This document shows positions 35,120-46,474 of a stretch of 64,000 bases of DNA, piece after piece. The stretch is from Sediminihabitans luteus (GTDB lineage: Bacteria > Actinomycetota > Actinomycetes > Actinomycetales > Cellulomonadaceae). Position numbers and translations under genes: made by a program. The notes below the pieces were generated by a model. It saw only the letters and a list, made by a program, of their open reading frames with translations. It did not search any database and was not told the origin of the DNA. Each line of letters opens with the position of its first letter. The stretch's first letter is position 1. The stretch lies in NCBI RefSeq assembly GCF_002797595.1, contig NZ_PGFE01000001.1, positions 1-64,000 on the forward strand. Direction: 5' to 3'.

Positions 35120-37150
35120 ATGACGCAGACCGACGACACCGCCACCACCCCGGCACGGTCGGGGATCGACCTCACCGCGCTCGACCCCGCGACCCGCCCC
35201 CAGGACGACCTGTACCGCCACGTCAACGGACGCTGGCTCGCGACCCACGAGATCCCGGCCGACCGGTCCATCGACGGCTCCTTCCGTGCGCTGCACGACC
35301 AGGCCGAGGAGCACGTCCGCGAGATCGTCGAGGAGGCGGGCGCACTCGCCGCGACCGACCCCGACGCCGCGACCGGGGTGCAGGGCAAGATCGGCGGCCT
35401 GTACGCGAGCTTCATGGACACCGAGCGCGTCGCCGCGCTCGGCGTCACCCCGCTGCAGGCCGACCTCGCCCTCGTCGACGCCGCGACCACCCAGGCCGAG
35501 CTCACGGGCACGCTCGGCGCGCTGCAGCGCACGGGCGCCGGCGGCGCGGTCGGCTTCTGGGTCGACAACGACGCCAAGGACCCCGAGACCTACGTCGTGC
35601 ACCTCACGCAGGGCGGCCTCGGCCTCCCCGACGAGGCGTACTACCGCGAGGACCAGTACGCCGAGCTGCGCGAGGCCTACGTCGCGCACCTCGCCCGCAT
35701 GCTCGCGCTCGCGGGCGTCGTCGCCGAGGACGCCGCGACCGACACCGCGCAGCGCGTCATGGCGCTCGAGACCGCGCTCGCCGCCCACCACTGGGACGTC
35801 GTGCGCGACCGCGACGCCGACCTCACGTACAACCCGATGACGCTCGACGAGCTCGTCGCCTCCGCGCCCGGCTTCGACTGGGCCGCGTGGACGCTCGCGC
35901 TCGACGCCCCCGCCGACGCGTTCGCGCGCGTGATCGTGCGCGAGCCCGGCTTCACGACGGGCTTCGCGGCCCTGTGGGACGAGCTGCCTCTCGCGGACTG
36001 GAAGCTCTGGGCCGCGTACCACGCGACGTCCGCCCGCGCCCCGTACCTGACGGACGAGCTCGTCGAGGCGAACTTCGACTTCTACGGCCGCACGCTCTCG
36101 GGCGCGCAGGAGGTGCGCGACCGCTGGAAGCGCGGCGTGACCCTCGTCCAGGGCGCGCTCGGCGAGGCCGTCGGCGAGGTATACGTGGCACGGCACTTCC
36201 CGCCCGCGCACAAGGAGCGCATGGACGAGCTCGTCGCGAACCTCGTCGCGGCCTACCGCGCCTCGATCTCGACGCTCGACTGGATGACGGACGAGACCAA
36301 GGCCAAGGCGCTCGCCAAGCTCGAGAAGTTCACGCCCAAGATCGGCTACCCCGCGCGCTGGCGCGACTACTCCGCGCTCGTCGTCGACCCCGAGGACCTC
36401 CTGGGCAACGTGCGCCGCGCGACCGCGTTCGAGCACGACCGCGAGCTCGCCAAGATCGGCACGCCGCTCGACCGCGACGAGTGGTTCATGACGCCGCAGA
36501 CGGTCAACGCGTACTACAACCCCGGGATGAACGAGATCGTCTTCCCCGCCGCGATCCTCCAGCCGCCGTTCTTCGACCCCGAGGCCGAGGACGCCGTCAA
36601 CTACGGCGGCATCGGCTCGGTCATCGGCCACGAGATCGGGCACGGGTTCGACGACCAGGGCTCGAAGTACGACGGCGACGGACGCCTCGAGGACTGGTGG
36701 ACCCCGACCGACCGCTCCGAGTTCGAGAAGCGCACCTCGGCGCTGATCGCGCAGTACGACGCGTTCCGGCCCGAGCAGCTCGCGGACGACGTCTCCCCCG
36801 GCACCCACGTCAACGGCTCGCTCACGATCGGCGAGAACATCGGCGACCTGGGCGGGCTGTCGATCGCGCTCAAGGCCTACGAGATCGCGCTCGGCACGCC
36901 GCTCGCCGAGGCCCCCGTGGTCGACGGCCTCACGGGCGCCCAGCGCGTGCTGCTCGGCTGGGCCCAGGTGTGGCAGTCCAAGGGCCGTGACGAGGAGGTC
37001 CTGCGCCGCCTCGCGACCGACCCGCACTCGCCCAACGAGTTCCGCTGCAACGGCGTGGTGCGCAACCTCGACGCGTTCCACGACGCGTACGCCGTGACGC
37101 CGGACGACGCGCTGTACCTCGCCCCCGAGGAGCGCGTGCGCATCTGGTGA
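35120..37150 (+). CDS. M13-family zinc endopeptidase (neprilysin/PepO-like)
   Basis: 676 aa. The zinc motif HEIGH is at about residues 504-508, with NAYYNPGMNEIVFPAAILQPPFF before it and the third ligand in GENIGDLGG near 575-583; the terminal EERVRIW matches the family CxxW-like end without the cysteine. There is no signal peptide or membrane anchor, so the enzyme is probably cytoplasmic, degrading small peptides. It is followed by a strong hairpin. Confidence 0.94.
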   Translation: MTQTDDTATTPARSGIDLTALDPATRPQDDLYRHVNGRWLATHEIPADRSIDGSFRALHDQAEEHVREIVEEAGALAATDPDAATGVQGKIGGLYASFMDTERVAALGVTPLQADLALVDAATTQAELTGTLGALQRTGAGGAVGFWVDNDAKDPETYVVHLTQGGLGLPDEAYYREDQYAELREAYVAHLARMLALAGVVAEDAATDTAQRVMALETALAAHHWDVVRDRDADLTYNPMTLDELVASAPGFDWAAWTLALDAPADAFARVIVREPGFTTGFAALWDELPLADWKLWAAYHATSARAPYLTDELVEANFDFYGRTLSGAQEVRDRWKRGVTLVQGALGEAVGEVYVARHFPPAHKERMDELVANLVAAYRASISTLDWMTDETKAKALAKLEKFTPKIGYPARWRDYSALVVDPEDLLGNVRRATAFEHDRELAKIGTPLDRDEWFMTPQTVNAYYNPGMNEIVFPAAILQPPFFDPEAEDAVNYGGIGSVIGHEIGHGFDDQGSKYDGDGRLEDWWTPTDRSEFEKRTSALIAQYDAFRPEQLADDVSPGTHVNGSLTIGENIGDLGGLSIALKAYEIALGTPLAEAPVVDGLTGAQRVLLGWAQVWQSKGRDEEVLRRLATDPHSPNEFRCNGVVRNLDAFHDAYAVTPDDALYLAPEERVRIW

Positions 37151-37182
37151 TGCGACCACGGTGACACCACGACGGTGACACC

Positions 37183-37223
37183 ACGACGACGGGGACCGCA
37201 CACTGTGCGGTCCCCGTCGTCGT
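37183..37223. terminator. terminator after the M13 peptidase
   Basis: A 19-bp perfect stem from ACGACGACGGGG... to ...CCCCGTCGTCGT with an ACT loop, placed between convergent genes. Confidence 0.85.
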
Positions 37224-37245
37224 ACCGGTCAGGTCGTCGTACAGG

Positions 37246-38451
37246 TCAGAAGGTCGTGATGCCGGCCTTGGCGATGCTGAACCCCGCACCCGAGGAGTCC
37301 TCGCACGAGACGCCGCTCTCGGCGCTCTTGCACGTGAAGTCGCCCTCGTCGACGCTCTCGCCGTAGTCGAGCGCGTCGACGTCCTCGCCCGCCGCGGTCG
37401 GCGCGTCACCGGCCGGCGTGCACGGCTCGTCGACGCCGTCGGCCGTCAGGCGCACGACCTGGCCCACGGTCCCGTCGCACCCCTCGACCGGCGCGGGGGC
37501 GGCACCGAGCGTCGCGATGCCGCACTCGACGCCCGCCTCACCGATCACGCAGGCGATGTTCCCGCTCGGCGACCTGAACGACTCGCCGTCGATCGCGACC
37601 GGTGCCGGGGCGGCCTCGGACGGCGCGGACGACGCACCAGCGCTCGCCGACGCGTCGTTCCCGGCCGTCGTCCCGCCGTCGTCCGGGTCGCCGCCGAGCG
37701 AGAACGCCAGGACGATCGCGGTCAGCACGAGCAGGGCATCCAGCACGATGAACGCGATCCACCCCGCACCGAGCCGGCCGGCCGTGCTCCCGCCCGGGGT
37801 CCGACGACCGGAGCCCGGGCCGCCAGGTGCCTGTGAGCCCGGCGTCCGCGAACCCGGCGTCCGCGAGCCCTGCGTGCCCGGGTTCGGCGCTCCCCGGCCC
37901 TGCGCAGCGCCGCCCGCCGTGCGGGGAGCCACCGGCTGGGTCGACGTGCGCGCGGTCGGGTACCCACCCGGCGGCGTCGGCCCGGCGGGCTGCGCACCGG
38001 GCCGCCCGGCCGCCGTCTGCGCGGCGGTCGCGCCGACGGCGGTCGGGTAGCCCGCACCGACCTGCGTCGCACCCGGGTAGGCCGTCGTCCGACCTGCCGC
38101 GGACGGGTACGTGTCCGCGGCGGGCGGCGCGGCGAACGCGGACTGGCGCGGCGCCCCGGCGAAGGGCGGGCGGGGCACCGCGGACTGCGGTGCGTTGTCG
38201 CGCATCGAGGGTCCGGCCGTCCCGGGGGTCGCGTCGGGACGCGACCAGGGCGCGGGCGTCGCGGGCGTGCGCTGGACCCCGGCCGGTGGCGCGTCGTACC
38301 GCACGGGCGCCGTCGAGGGCACCGCGTCCTGGAGCTGGGTGGCGTCCGGGTCGTGGTCGACAGGGCCGACGCCGGGTCGCGGCGGGTAGGACCGCTGCGG
38401 CACGTCCGCACGGCGGTGCGGCGGTGGTGGCACTGGGGTACTGCCCGACAT
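37246..38451 (-). CDS. proline-rich single-pass membrane protein with a DUF6636-like extracellular domain
   Basis: 401 aa. Residues 1-235 are a Pro/Ala/Gly/Thr-rich cytoplasmic region with repeated GSRTPGS motifs; one membrane span (WIAFIVLDALLVLTAIVLAFSLG) lies near 236-258; then a low-complexity linker and a C-terminal domain of about 105 residues. That domain has FRSPSGNIACVI, VECGIATL, PCTPAGD, YGESVDEGDFTCKS and GVSCED, a six-cysteine pattern like DUF6636. The start with GAGGAG upstream gives MSGSTPVPPPP. Function is unknown; the layout suggests a cell-surface sensor or wall-associated protein. Confidence 0.8.
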   Translation of the reverse strand: MSGSTPVPPPPHRRADVPQRSYPPRPGVGPVDHDPDATQLQDAVPSTAPVRYDAPPAGVQRTPATPAPWSRPDATPGTAGPSMRDNAPQSAVPRPPFAGAPRQSAFAAPPAADTYPSAAGRTTAYPGATQVGAGYPTAVGATAAQTAAGRPGAQPAGPTPPGGYPTARTSTQPVAPRTAGGAAQGRGAPNPGTQGSRTPGSRTPGSQAPGGPGSGRRTPGGSTAGRLGAGWIAFIVLDALLVLTAIVLAFSLGGDPDDGGTTAGNDASASAGASSAPSEAAPAPVAIDGESFRSPSGNIACVIGEAGVECGIATLGAAPAPVEGCDGTVGQVVRLTADGVDEPCTPAGDAPTAAGEDVDALDYGESVDEGDFTCKSAESGVSCEDSSGAGFSIAKAGITTF

Positions 38452-38583
38452 CACATCTCCTCGCGATGGTCCCGACGAACTGCGCAGACCGACACGCATG
38501 GTCGCACGCGGGAGCGCTCCGGGTCGAACTTGTCCACACCCGCAGGGCTGTGACCTGCGACGACGCGCGGACCGGCGGTCGGG

Positions 38584-39249
38584 TCAGTCGAAGACGGGTC
38601 CGCTCGTCCGGGTGCGCTTCATCTCGAAGAAGCCGGGGGTGCTCGCGACGAGCACCGCGCCGTCCCACAGCCGTCCCGCGGCCTCGCCCTTCGGGGCGGG
38701 GGTCACGACGGGACCGAAGAACGCGACGTCCCCGAACGCGACGACCGGGGTGCCGACGTCCTCGCCCACGCGGCCGATGCCCTCGGCGTGCGAGGCCCGC
38801 AGACGGTCGTCGTACGCGTCGGACGTCGCGGCGTCGGCGAGCGACGCCGGCAGGCCGACCTCGGCGAGCGCCTCAGCGATGATCTGGTCGTGGTCGTCGC
38901 GACCGCCCGGGTGGATGCGCGTGCCGATCGCGTCGTAGAGCGGCTTGACGACGTCGTCGCCGTGCTCGGCCTGAGCGGCGATCACGACGCGCACGGGACC
39001 CCACGCGCGGTCCATGAGCTCGCGGTAGTTCTCGGGCAGGTCACGACCCTCGTTGAGCACCGCGAGGCTCATCACGTGCCAGCGCACCGTGATGTCGCGC
39101 ACCGTCGAGACCTCGTCCATCCACCGGCTCGTCATCCACGCCCAGGGGCACAGGGGGTCGAACCAGAAGTCGGCCTGGTTCGTCGGGGCGTCCTGCGTCG
39201 CGAGGGGCTCGCTCGCGGTCTGCTCGGCGGTCGTGGTCTCGGCGGTCAT
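38584..39249 (-). CDS. DsbA-fold protein of the mycothiol-dependent nitroreductase (Rv2466c) family
   Basis: 221 aa thioredoxin-fold protein that aligns along its length with M. tuberculosis Rv2466c (ADFWFDPLCPW, MSLAVLNEGRDLPENYRE, AWGPVRVVIAAQAEHG, VGEDVGTPVVAFGDVAFFGPV, FFEMKRTRT). The active site is CPWAW: Cys34 is kept but the resolving cysteine of CPWC is Ala37. A monothiol mechanism, possibly through a mixed disulfide with mycothiol, is still possible. It is divergent from pepN, as in mycobacteria. Confidence 0.92.
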   Translation of the reverse strand: MTAETTTAEQTASEPLATQDAPTNQADFWFDPLCPWAWMTSRWMDEVSTVRDITVRWHVMSLAVLNEGRDLPENYRELMDRAWGPVRVVIAAQAEHGDDVVKPLYDAIGTRIHPGGRDDHDQIIAEALAEVGLPASLADAATSDAYDDRLRASHAEGIGRVGEDVGTPVVAFGDVAFFGPVVTPAPKGEAAGRLWDGAVLVASTPGFFEMKRTRTSGPVFD

Positions 39250-39550
39250 CCGGGTGCCTCCAGGGTCTGTCGTCGATGGTCTGTCGTCGGTGGGCTGTCG
39301 TCGATCGGGCGTCCATGCTCGCGGACGCGCCCACCGTGGAGCGGGCCCGCAGCCGGTGCAACCGCGCCGGTCCCCCGCGCATTCCACCGGCCGTCGCGTT
39401 CCACGGTGCGTCGCACCTGCGATCCCTCGTACACCGCGGCCCGTCACACCCCACGGCCCCTCACACCCTGCGCCCGCGACCCGACGGTGGCGCGTGGGAT
39501 GATCGGAGGTGGCCGGGACCCGGCCGCCCACGAGAGACGAAGGAGCAGTC
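39250..39550. other. 301-bp gap between the Rv2466c-like gene and pepN
   Basis: It holds three 14-bp tandem units (CTGTCGTCGATGGT and variants) at 39267-39308, a C-rich stretch, a GATGAT -10 candidate for pepN at 39497-39502 and the pepN Shine-Dalgarno AAGGAG at 39540-39545. No further gene is supported. Confidence 0.6.
39267..39308 (+). repeat. three 14-bp tandem units
   Basis: CTGTCGTCGATGGT, CTGTCGTCGGTGGG and CTGTCGTCGATCGG follow one another in the leader of the Rv2466c-like gene. Confidence 0.75.
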
Positions 39551-42124
<2,574 letters not shown>

Positions 42125-42144
42125 CCCGACGACGCCTGACCCGA

Positions 42145-42190
42145 CGACGACGGGGCGGGACCGGCCTGGGCCGGTCCCGCCCCGTCGTCG
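42145..42190. terminator. terminator between pepN and malQ
   Basis: A 22-bp perfect stem (left arm 42145-42166, right arm 42169-42190) with a two-base TG centre, one of the longest hairpins in the window, between convergent genes. Confidence 0.85.
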
Positions 42191-42256
42191 TATCGGACCG
42201 TCGTCGACCCAGCCCGTCGTCGTCTCAGGCCGTCGTCGTCTCGGGCCGACGTCGAC

Positions 42257-44434
42257 TCAGCCGTCGCGCACGACGGCCGCGAGCGACTGCAGCCGCGCGC
42301 TGTCGAAGATCTCCTCGAGCAGGACGACGTCGCCGCCGGGCCCGGCGAGCGGGACGTTCCAGCTCGGGTAGTCGGGGTCGTCTGGCCGGTGCTGCGCGCG
42401 CCGCTCCCCCACGGCGTCGGCGAGCGAGACCGCGACGAGCGCCGACGGCGTCGCCCGCAGGTACCGGTAGAGGCCCTCGACGAGCTCGCGCTCGGAAGGG
42501 TCCGGGCCGACGACGCCGCGCTCGACGAGGGCGAGGACCATCGCGTCGCGGGCCGCGAGACCGCGCCGCCGGGCGACGTCCGCGTCGGTGTCGACGAGGC
42601 CGTCCGGGTCGTCCTCGACCTCGAGGTGCTCGCCCGCGAGGTGCGGTCCGCTCGGCGGCATGTCGCGCGCGACGGCGCCCGCGAGCGCCCCGGCGCGGAA
42701 CGTCTCGGGCGCCCGGGGGGTGCCGTGCTCGTCGGTCTCGTCCCACAGGAGCGTGGTGCCGAGCACGCCGCGCGCGGCGAGGGCGTCCCGCACGGCGGGG
42801 TCGGTCACGGTGCGGTCGTCGGCGATCAGCAGCGCGCCGGCGCGCTGCGCCTCGAGGCACAGGATCCCGACCAGGGCGTCGGCGTCGGCCTCGACCCAGG
42901 TGCCGGCGTCCGCGCGCGCGCCGCCCGGCACCCACCACGACCGGAAGAGGCCGAGGGCCTGGTCGACGCGCAGCGCCCCGGCGCCGCGCAGCGTGGCGCG
43001 CAGCACGTCCCGGTAGGGGGCGTACCCGGCGCGCCGCAGCGCGCGCGGGTCCCACGGGACGAGGGTCGAGCGCACGCCGTCGGGCCGTTCGGCGGTGGGT
43101 GGTGTGCCGAGCGTGACGCCGCGCGCGAGCAGCGGTCCCAGCGCCCAGGCGTCGGCGCCGTAGGCGGCGGGCCCGGCGGCGAGCGTGTGCACCACGCCGA
43201 GGCGCATGCCGCCTGCGGTCGCCGCGCGCTGGGCGCTCTCGCGCTGCTCGGCGGCGACCCACTGCACCCACACGTGCAGCTCGACGCGCTCGTGCAGCTC
43301 GTCGCGCATCGCGGCGACGGCGGGCGAGCGCGGGTCGTCGAGCGCGGGCGGCAGGTCGCGGCCCGCGTGGTGCTCGACGAGCGCGAACCACGTCGCGACG
43401 TCGATCAGCCCCTGGCCCTCGCGGGTGCGGAAGTCCTCGAACGCGGCCTGACGCACCACGGACCGCGGGGCCGCGAACACGACCTCGAGCGCGGCGCGCT
43501 TGGCCGCCCACGCGGCGTCCCGGTCGAGCGGGCCCGGGTCGGTCGCCAGGTCGCGGACCTCGTCGAACGACCACTCGACGAGCGAGCGGTCGGCCGCCGA
43601 CAGGTAGGCGGTCTCGGGGATCTCCTCGACGCGCACCAGGAGCGGGTCGGTGCACCGGCGGCTGCTCGGCGCGTAGGGCGAGGCGGTCCGCGGGGCGACG
43701 GGCTCGGCGGCATGCACGGGGTCGACCAGCACATAGTCGGCGCCGGTCTCGTGCGCGGCGAGCCACGCGAGGTCGGCGAGGTCCGCGAGGTCGCCGAGGC
43801 CCCACGAGCGGCGCGAGCGCACCGCGTAGAGGTCGGCGACGTACCCCCAGCGCTGCTCGTCGCCGAGCCGGGCGGCCGGGTCGAGGCGGGCGGGGGTCAC
43901 CACGAGGGGCGTCGACGCGGTCGTCCCGCCGGTCCGCGCGCGCAGCACGTGCCAGCCGAGCGGGAGGTCGTCCGGGAGGGCGAAGGTCGCACGACCGGTC
44001 AGGCGCCCGAGCACGGTGCGCGGCTCGGTCGGCACGTCCTGCTGCACGAGGTCCACGCGCACGGGGTCGCGGCGCACCGCGTGGGATCCCGCCCGCGGCG
44101 CCGGGGCTCGGCGGGCGGTGACCTCGAGCTCGACCCACACCTCGACCTCGTCGCCGTCGCGCACGTGCACGGCGACGCTCGATCCGACCCCCTCGACCGT
44201 GACGACGGCCTCGGGCAGCACCTGCGCCCAGGGGGCGTCGTCCGCCTCGTCGAGGCTGCGGGAGACCAGGGCGGGGGTCGCCGCGGGCACGCCCATCGCG
44301 CCGAGGACCGCGACGAGGGTCGTGTCACGCACGGCGCGTCGACCGTGCGGGCCGTCGACCTCGGTCGCCACGCCGTGCGCGGCTGCGAGGCGCTGCAGTG
44401 GCGTGGGGCTGTGGTCGGTCGTGTCGGCGTTCAC
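42257..44434 (-). CDS. malQ: 4-alpha-glucanotransferase (GH77) with altered catalytic motifs
   Basis: 725 aa with the actinobacterial MalQ layout: an N-terminal beta-domain extension of about 165 residues, then the GH77 barrel (SWGLGDLADLADLAWLA, YAPSSRRCTDPLLVRVEEI). The nucleophile Asp is present (D491 in RVDQALGLF) but the usual RIDH histidine is Gln. The acid/base region expected as GEDLGTV reads IADDRTV (538-543), losing the Glu, and THD before the LPPTAGY block is ARD (589-591). Activity may be weak or changed. Leaderless GTG start 6 nt after CAGGAT. Confidence 0.85.
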   Translation of the reverse strand: MNADTTDHSPTPLQRLAAAHGVATEVDGPHGRRAVRDTTLVAVLGAMGVPAATPALVSRSLDEADDAPWAQVLPEAVVTVEGVGSSVAVHVRDGDEVEVWVELEVTARRAPAPRAGSHAVRRDPVRVDLVQQDVPTEPRTVLGRLTGRATFALPDDLPLGWHVLRARTGGTTASTPLVVTPARLDPAARLGDEQRWGYVADLYAVRSRRSWGLGDLADLADLAWLAAHETGADYVLVDPVHAAEPVAPRTASPYAPSSRRCTDPLLVRVEEIPETAYLSAADRSLVEWSFDEVRDLATDPGPLDRDAAWAAKRAALEVVFAAPRSVVRQAAFEDFRTREGQGLIDVATWFALVEHHAGRDLPPALDDPRSPAVAAMRDELHERVELHVWVQWVAAEQRESAQRAATAGGMRLGVVHTLAAGPAAYGADAWALGPLLARGVTLGTPPTAERPDGVRSTLVPWDPRALRRAGYAPYRDVLRATLRGAGALRVDQALGLFRSWWVPGGARADAGTWVEADADALVGILCLEAQRAGALLIADDRTVTDPAVRDALAARGVLGTTLLWDETDEHGTPRAPETFRAGALAGAVARDMPPSGPHLAGEHLEVEDDPDGLVDTDADVARRRGLAARDAMVLALVERGVVGPDPSERELVEGLYRYLRATPSALVAVSLADAVGERRAQHRPDDPDYPSWNVPLAGPGGDVVLLEEIFDSARLQSLAAVVRDG

Positions 44435-44541
44435 CCTTCGATCCTGCCAGAGGGAGGCCCCCGACCACGCACCGGACGCGGCGAGGCGGGCGACGCGCGG
44501 CGGTTCCCGGGCGGCCCGGCTCCCCCTCCGTGCTGTTCGGA

Positions 44542-44577
44542 GTGCGGTTCGGGGTGCGGCTCGGGGTGCGGTTCGGG
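44542..44577 (+). repeat. three 12-bp tandem units
   Basis: GTGCGGTTCGGG, GTGCGGCTCGGG, GTGCGGTTCGGG in the gap between divergent malQ and mscS, ending 20 bp before the mscS -10. Confidence 0.85.
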
Positions 44578-44596
44578 CACGGTTCCCCGGCCCCGG

Positions 44597-44602
44597 TAGC
44601 CT
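44597..44602 (+). promoter_or_regulatory. -10 element of the MscS gene
   Basis: TAGCCT followed by 7 nt and the ATG, without a Shine-Dalgarno; probable leaderless promoter. Confidence 0.5.
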
Positions 44603-44609
44603 GCTGGCC

Positions 44610-45563
44610 ATGCACCTCACGTTCCTCCCGACGGCCCCGCAGATCCTCGGCACGCTCGACGGCTCGGCACCGTCGAGCCTCGTCGCCGCGACCGATCCCC
44701 CGGCGGTGCCCGCCCTCGACGACGGCGCGGAGGCGTGGTGGCACTGGTTCCTCGGCGTGCCGCTGCGCGTGGTGCTGATCGTCGTGGTCAGCCTGGTCGT
44801 GCTCGTCGTGCTGCGCAGCGCGATCCGTCACGTCGCGGAGAAGATCGCGGCGGACGACCCGCCCGCGGCGCGCGGCCTCATGCGTGCCAACCCGCTCGCG
44901 GGCGCGCGTCGCGCCCAGCGCGCCCGGACCATCGGCTCGGTGCTGCGCTCGAGCGCGAACATCCTCGTGATCTCGATCATGCTGCTGCTCGTGCTGGACG
45001 CTCTCGGCATGAACATCGCGCCGTTCATCGCGTCGGCCGGGATCGTGGGCGTCGCGCTCGGCTTCGGCGCGCAGAGCCTCGTCAAGGACTTCTTGTCCGG
45101 CATCTTCATGCTGCTCGAGGACCAGTACGGCGTGGGCGACACGGTCGACCTGGGCGACGTCACGGGCACGGTCGAGGAGGTCCAGCTGCGCGTGACCAAG
45201 GTGCGCGACATCGAGGGCACGCTGTGGTTCGTGCGCAACGGGGAGATCCTGCGCACGGGCAACATGTCGCAGGAGTGGAGCCGCACGCTCGTCGAGATCC
45301 CGGTGCCGCTGACCGCGGACGTCGAGCAGGTGCGCGGCCTGCTCACGGGTGCGGCCGCGCGCGTCACGGCCGACCCGGTGCTCGGTGCATACGTGCTCGA
45401 GGACCCGGAGGTCACGGGCATCGAGTCGATCGCCGCGGGCCGGCTCACGTTCCGGGTGCGCATCAAGACGCAGCCGTCGATGCAGTGGGAGGTCGCCCGG
45501 GCGCTGCGGGTCGCGATCCGGGACGACTTCGCGGCGGCGGACGTCGCGCTCGCCGTCTGGTAG
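44610..45563 (+). CDS. MscS-family mechanosensitive channel
   Basis: 317 aa. Three membrane helices: about residues 48-72, 112-130 and the pore helix at about 137-165 (IAPFIASAGIVGVALGFGAQSLVKDFLSGIFMLLEDQY), then the beta domain (VGDTVDLGDVTGTVEEVQLRVTKVRDIEGTLWFVRNGEI) and the mixed C-terminal domain. The pore helix shows the Ala/Gly pattern of MscS. It opens on hypo-osmotic shock. Confidence 0.93.
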   Translation: MHLTFLPTAPQILGTLDGSAPSSLVAATDPPAVPALDDGAEAWWHWFLGVPLRVVLIVVVSLVVLVVLRSAIRHVAEKIAADDPPAARGLMRANPLAGARRAQRARTIGSVLRSSANILVISIMLLLVLDALGMNIAPFIASAGIVGVALGFGAQSLVKDFLSGIFMLLEDQYGVGDTVDLGDVTGTVEEVQLRVTKVRDIEGTLWFVRNGEILRTGNMSQEWSRTLVEIPVPLTADVEQVRGLLTGAAARVTADPVLGAYVLEDPEVTGIESIAAGRLTFRVRIKTQPSMQWEVARALRVAIRDDFAAADVALAVW

Positions 45564-45583
45564 GGCGCGCGGTCCGCGGGACG

Positions 45584-46054
45584 TCAGGTCCAGCGGAGCA
45601 CGGCCTCCCCGGCCTCGACCTCGCTGCCCGTCGGGACCGCGAGCGCGACGAGCGCCGGGTCCCCCTGCAGGGCGACCACGGGGCAGGCGCCGCCCGCGGA
45701 CGCCGCGTCGGGCGTCCAGGTGACCAGGTGCGCGCCCGCGTCGACGACCTCGCCGGGGTCGACGTGCGTCGAGAACGTGCCGTTGCCGGCCCCGCGCGGT
45801 CCGAGCCCGAGGTGCACCAGCACGGTGCGACCGTCCGCGGACTCGACCGCGAACGCGTGCGGCAGGAGGGACACGACCCGTCCTGCCACGGGGGCGAGCA
45901 CGGACCGCGGCTCGGTGCCCGCCGGGGGCACCACCGCGACGCCAGGGCCCGCGATCTGTTGCGCGAAGACCGGGTCGGAGACCTCGGTCAGGGCGACCAC
46001 CCTCCCGCCGACGGGCGCGACGAGGACGAGTGGCGGCCGCTGCTCCCCCTGCAC
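45584..46054 (-). CDS. PTS EIIA component, second copy
   Basis: 156 aa EIIA with active His81 (TVLVHLGLG) and His66 (LLPHAFAV). The GTG start lies 10 bp after the EIIB stop with a weak Shine-Dalgarno. The core is like the EIIA at 29164-29628 but the segment after the active His (GPRGAGNGTFSTHV) differs. It forms a pair with the EIIB upstream; no EIIC is adjacent. Confidence 0.9.
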   Translation of the reverse strand: MQGEQRPPLVLVAPVGGRVVALTEVSDPVFAQQIAGPGVAVVPPAGTEPRSVLAPVAGRVVSLLPHAFAVESADGRTVLVHLGLGPRGAGNGTFSTHVDPGEVVDAGAHLVTWTPDAASAGGACPVVALQGDPALVALAVPTGSEVEAGEAVLRWT

Positions 46055-46064
46055 GGCGCCGTCG

Positions 46065-46295
46065 TCAGCGGATGTCGTCGAGCTCGGAGGCGAGCGTGTC
46101 CGCCTCCGGTCCGACGATCACCTGGACGACGCGGCCCGAGCGCACGACACCGAACGCCCCGGTCGCCTTGAGGCCGGCCTCGTCCACGCGGGAGGGGTCG
46201 GCGACCTCGACACGCAGTCGCGTGATGCAGGGCTCGAGCTCGACGACGTTCGCCGTCCCGCCGAGTGCGTCGAGGATCTGCTGTGCCTTGCTCAT
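46065..46295 (-). CDS. PTS EIIB component, third copy
   Basis: 76 aa with phospho-cysteine C23 in VELEPCITRLRVEV. Length and sequence are close to the EIIB at 29625-29855 (both start MSKA.QIL), which suggests duplication of an EIIB-EIIA pair. About 100 bp upstream lies a -10 candidate TAGGCT on the minus strand; no clear dre operator is seen there. Confidence 0.92.
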   Translation of the reverse strand: MSKAQQILDALGGTANVVELEPCITRLRVEVADPSRVDEAGLKATGAFGVVRSGRVVQVIVGPEADTLASELDDIR

Positions 46296-46462
46296 GTGGT
46301 GGTGCTCCTGAACGGTGAGATGCCCGGGCCCGCGCCGTCGGACGGCGACGCCGTCCGACCAGGACCTCGGGGAGTTGACACCGACAGCCTAGTCTCTGGC
46401 GAAGGGTTCCGGCTCTGCGGCGCACGGGCACGACCCCTGCCGTGGGCCTGGCGGGCCGATGC

Positions 46463-46468
46463 GATGAT
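46463..46468 (+). promoter_or_regulatory. -10 element of the haemoglobin gene
   Basis: GATGAT ends 6 nt before the GTG start; probable leaderless promoter. Confidence 0.45.
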
Positions 46469-46474
46469 GGTCCC

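Noticed and set aside
46296-46460. dre operator upstream of the third EIIB
   Set aside because: Only fragments such as TCCTGGTCGGAC and TAGTCTCTGG are present; neither has both palindromic arms.
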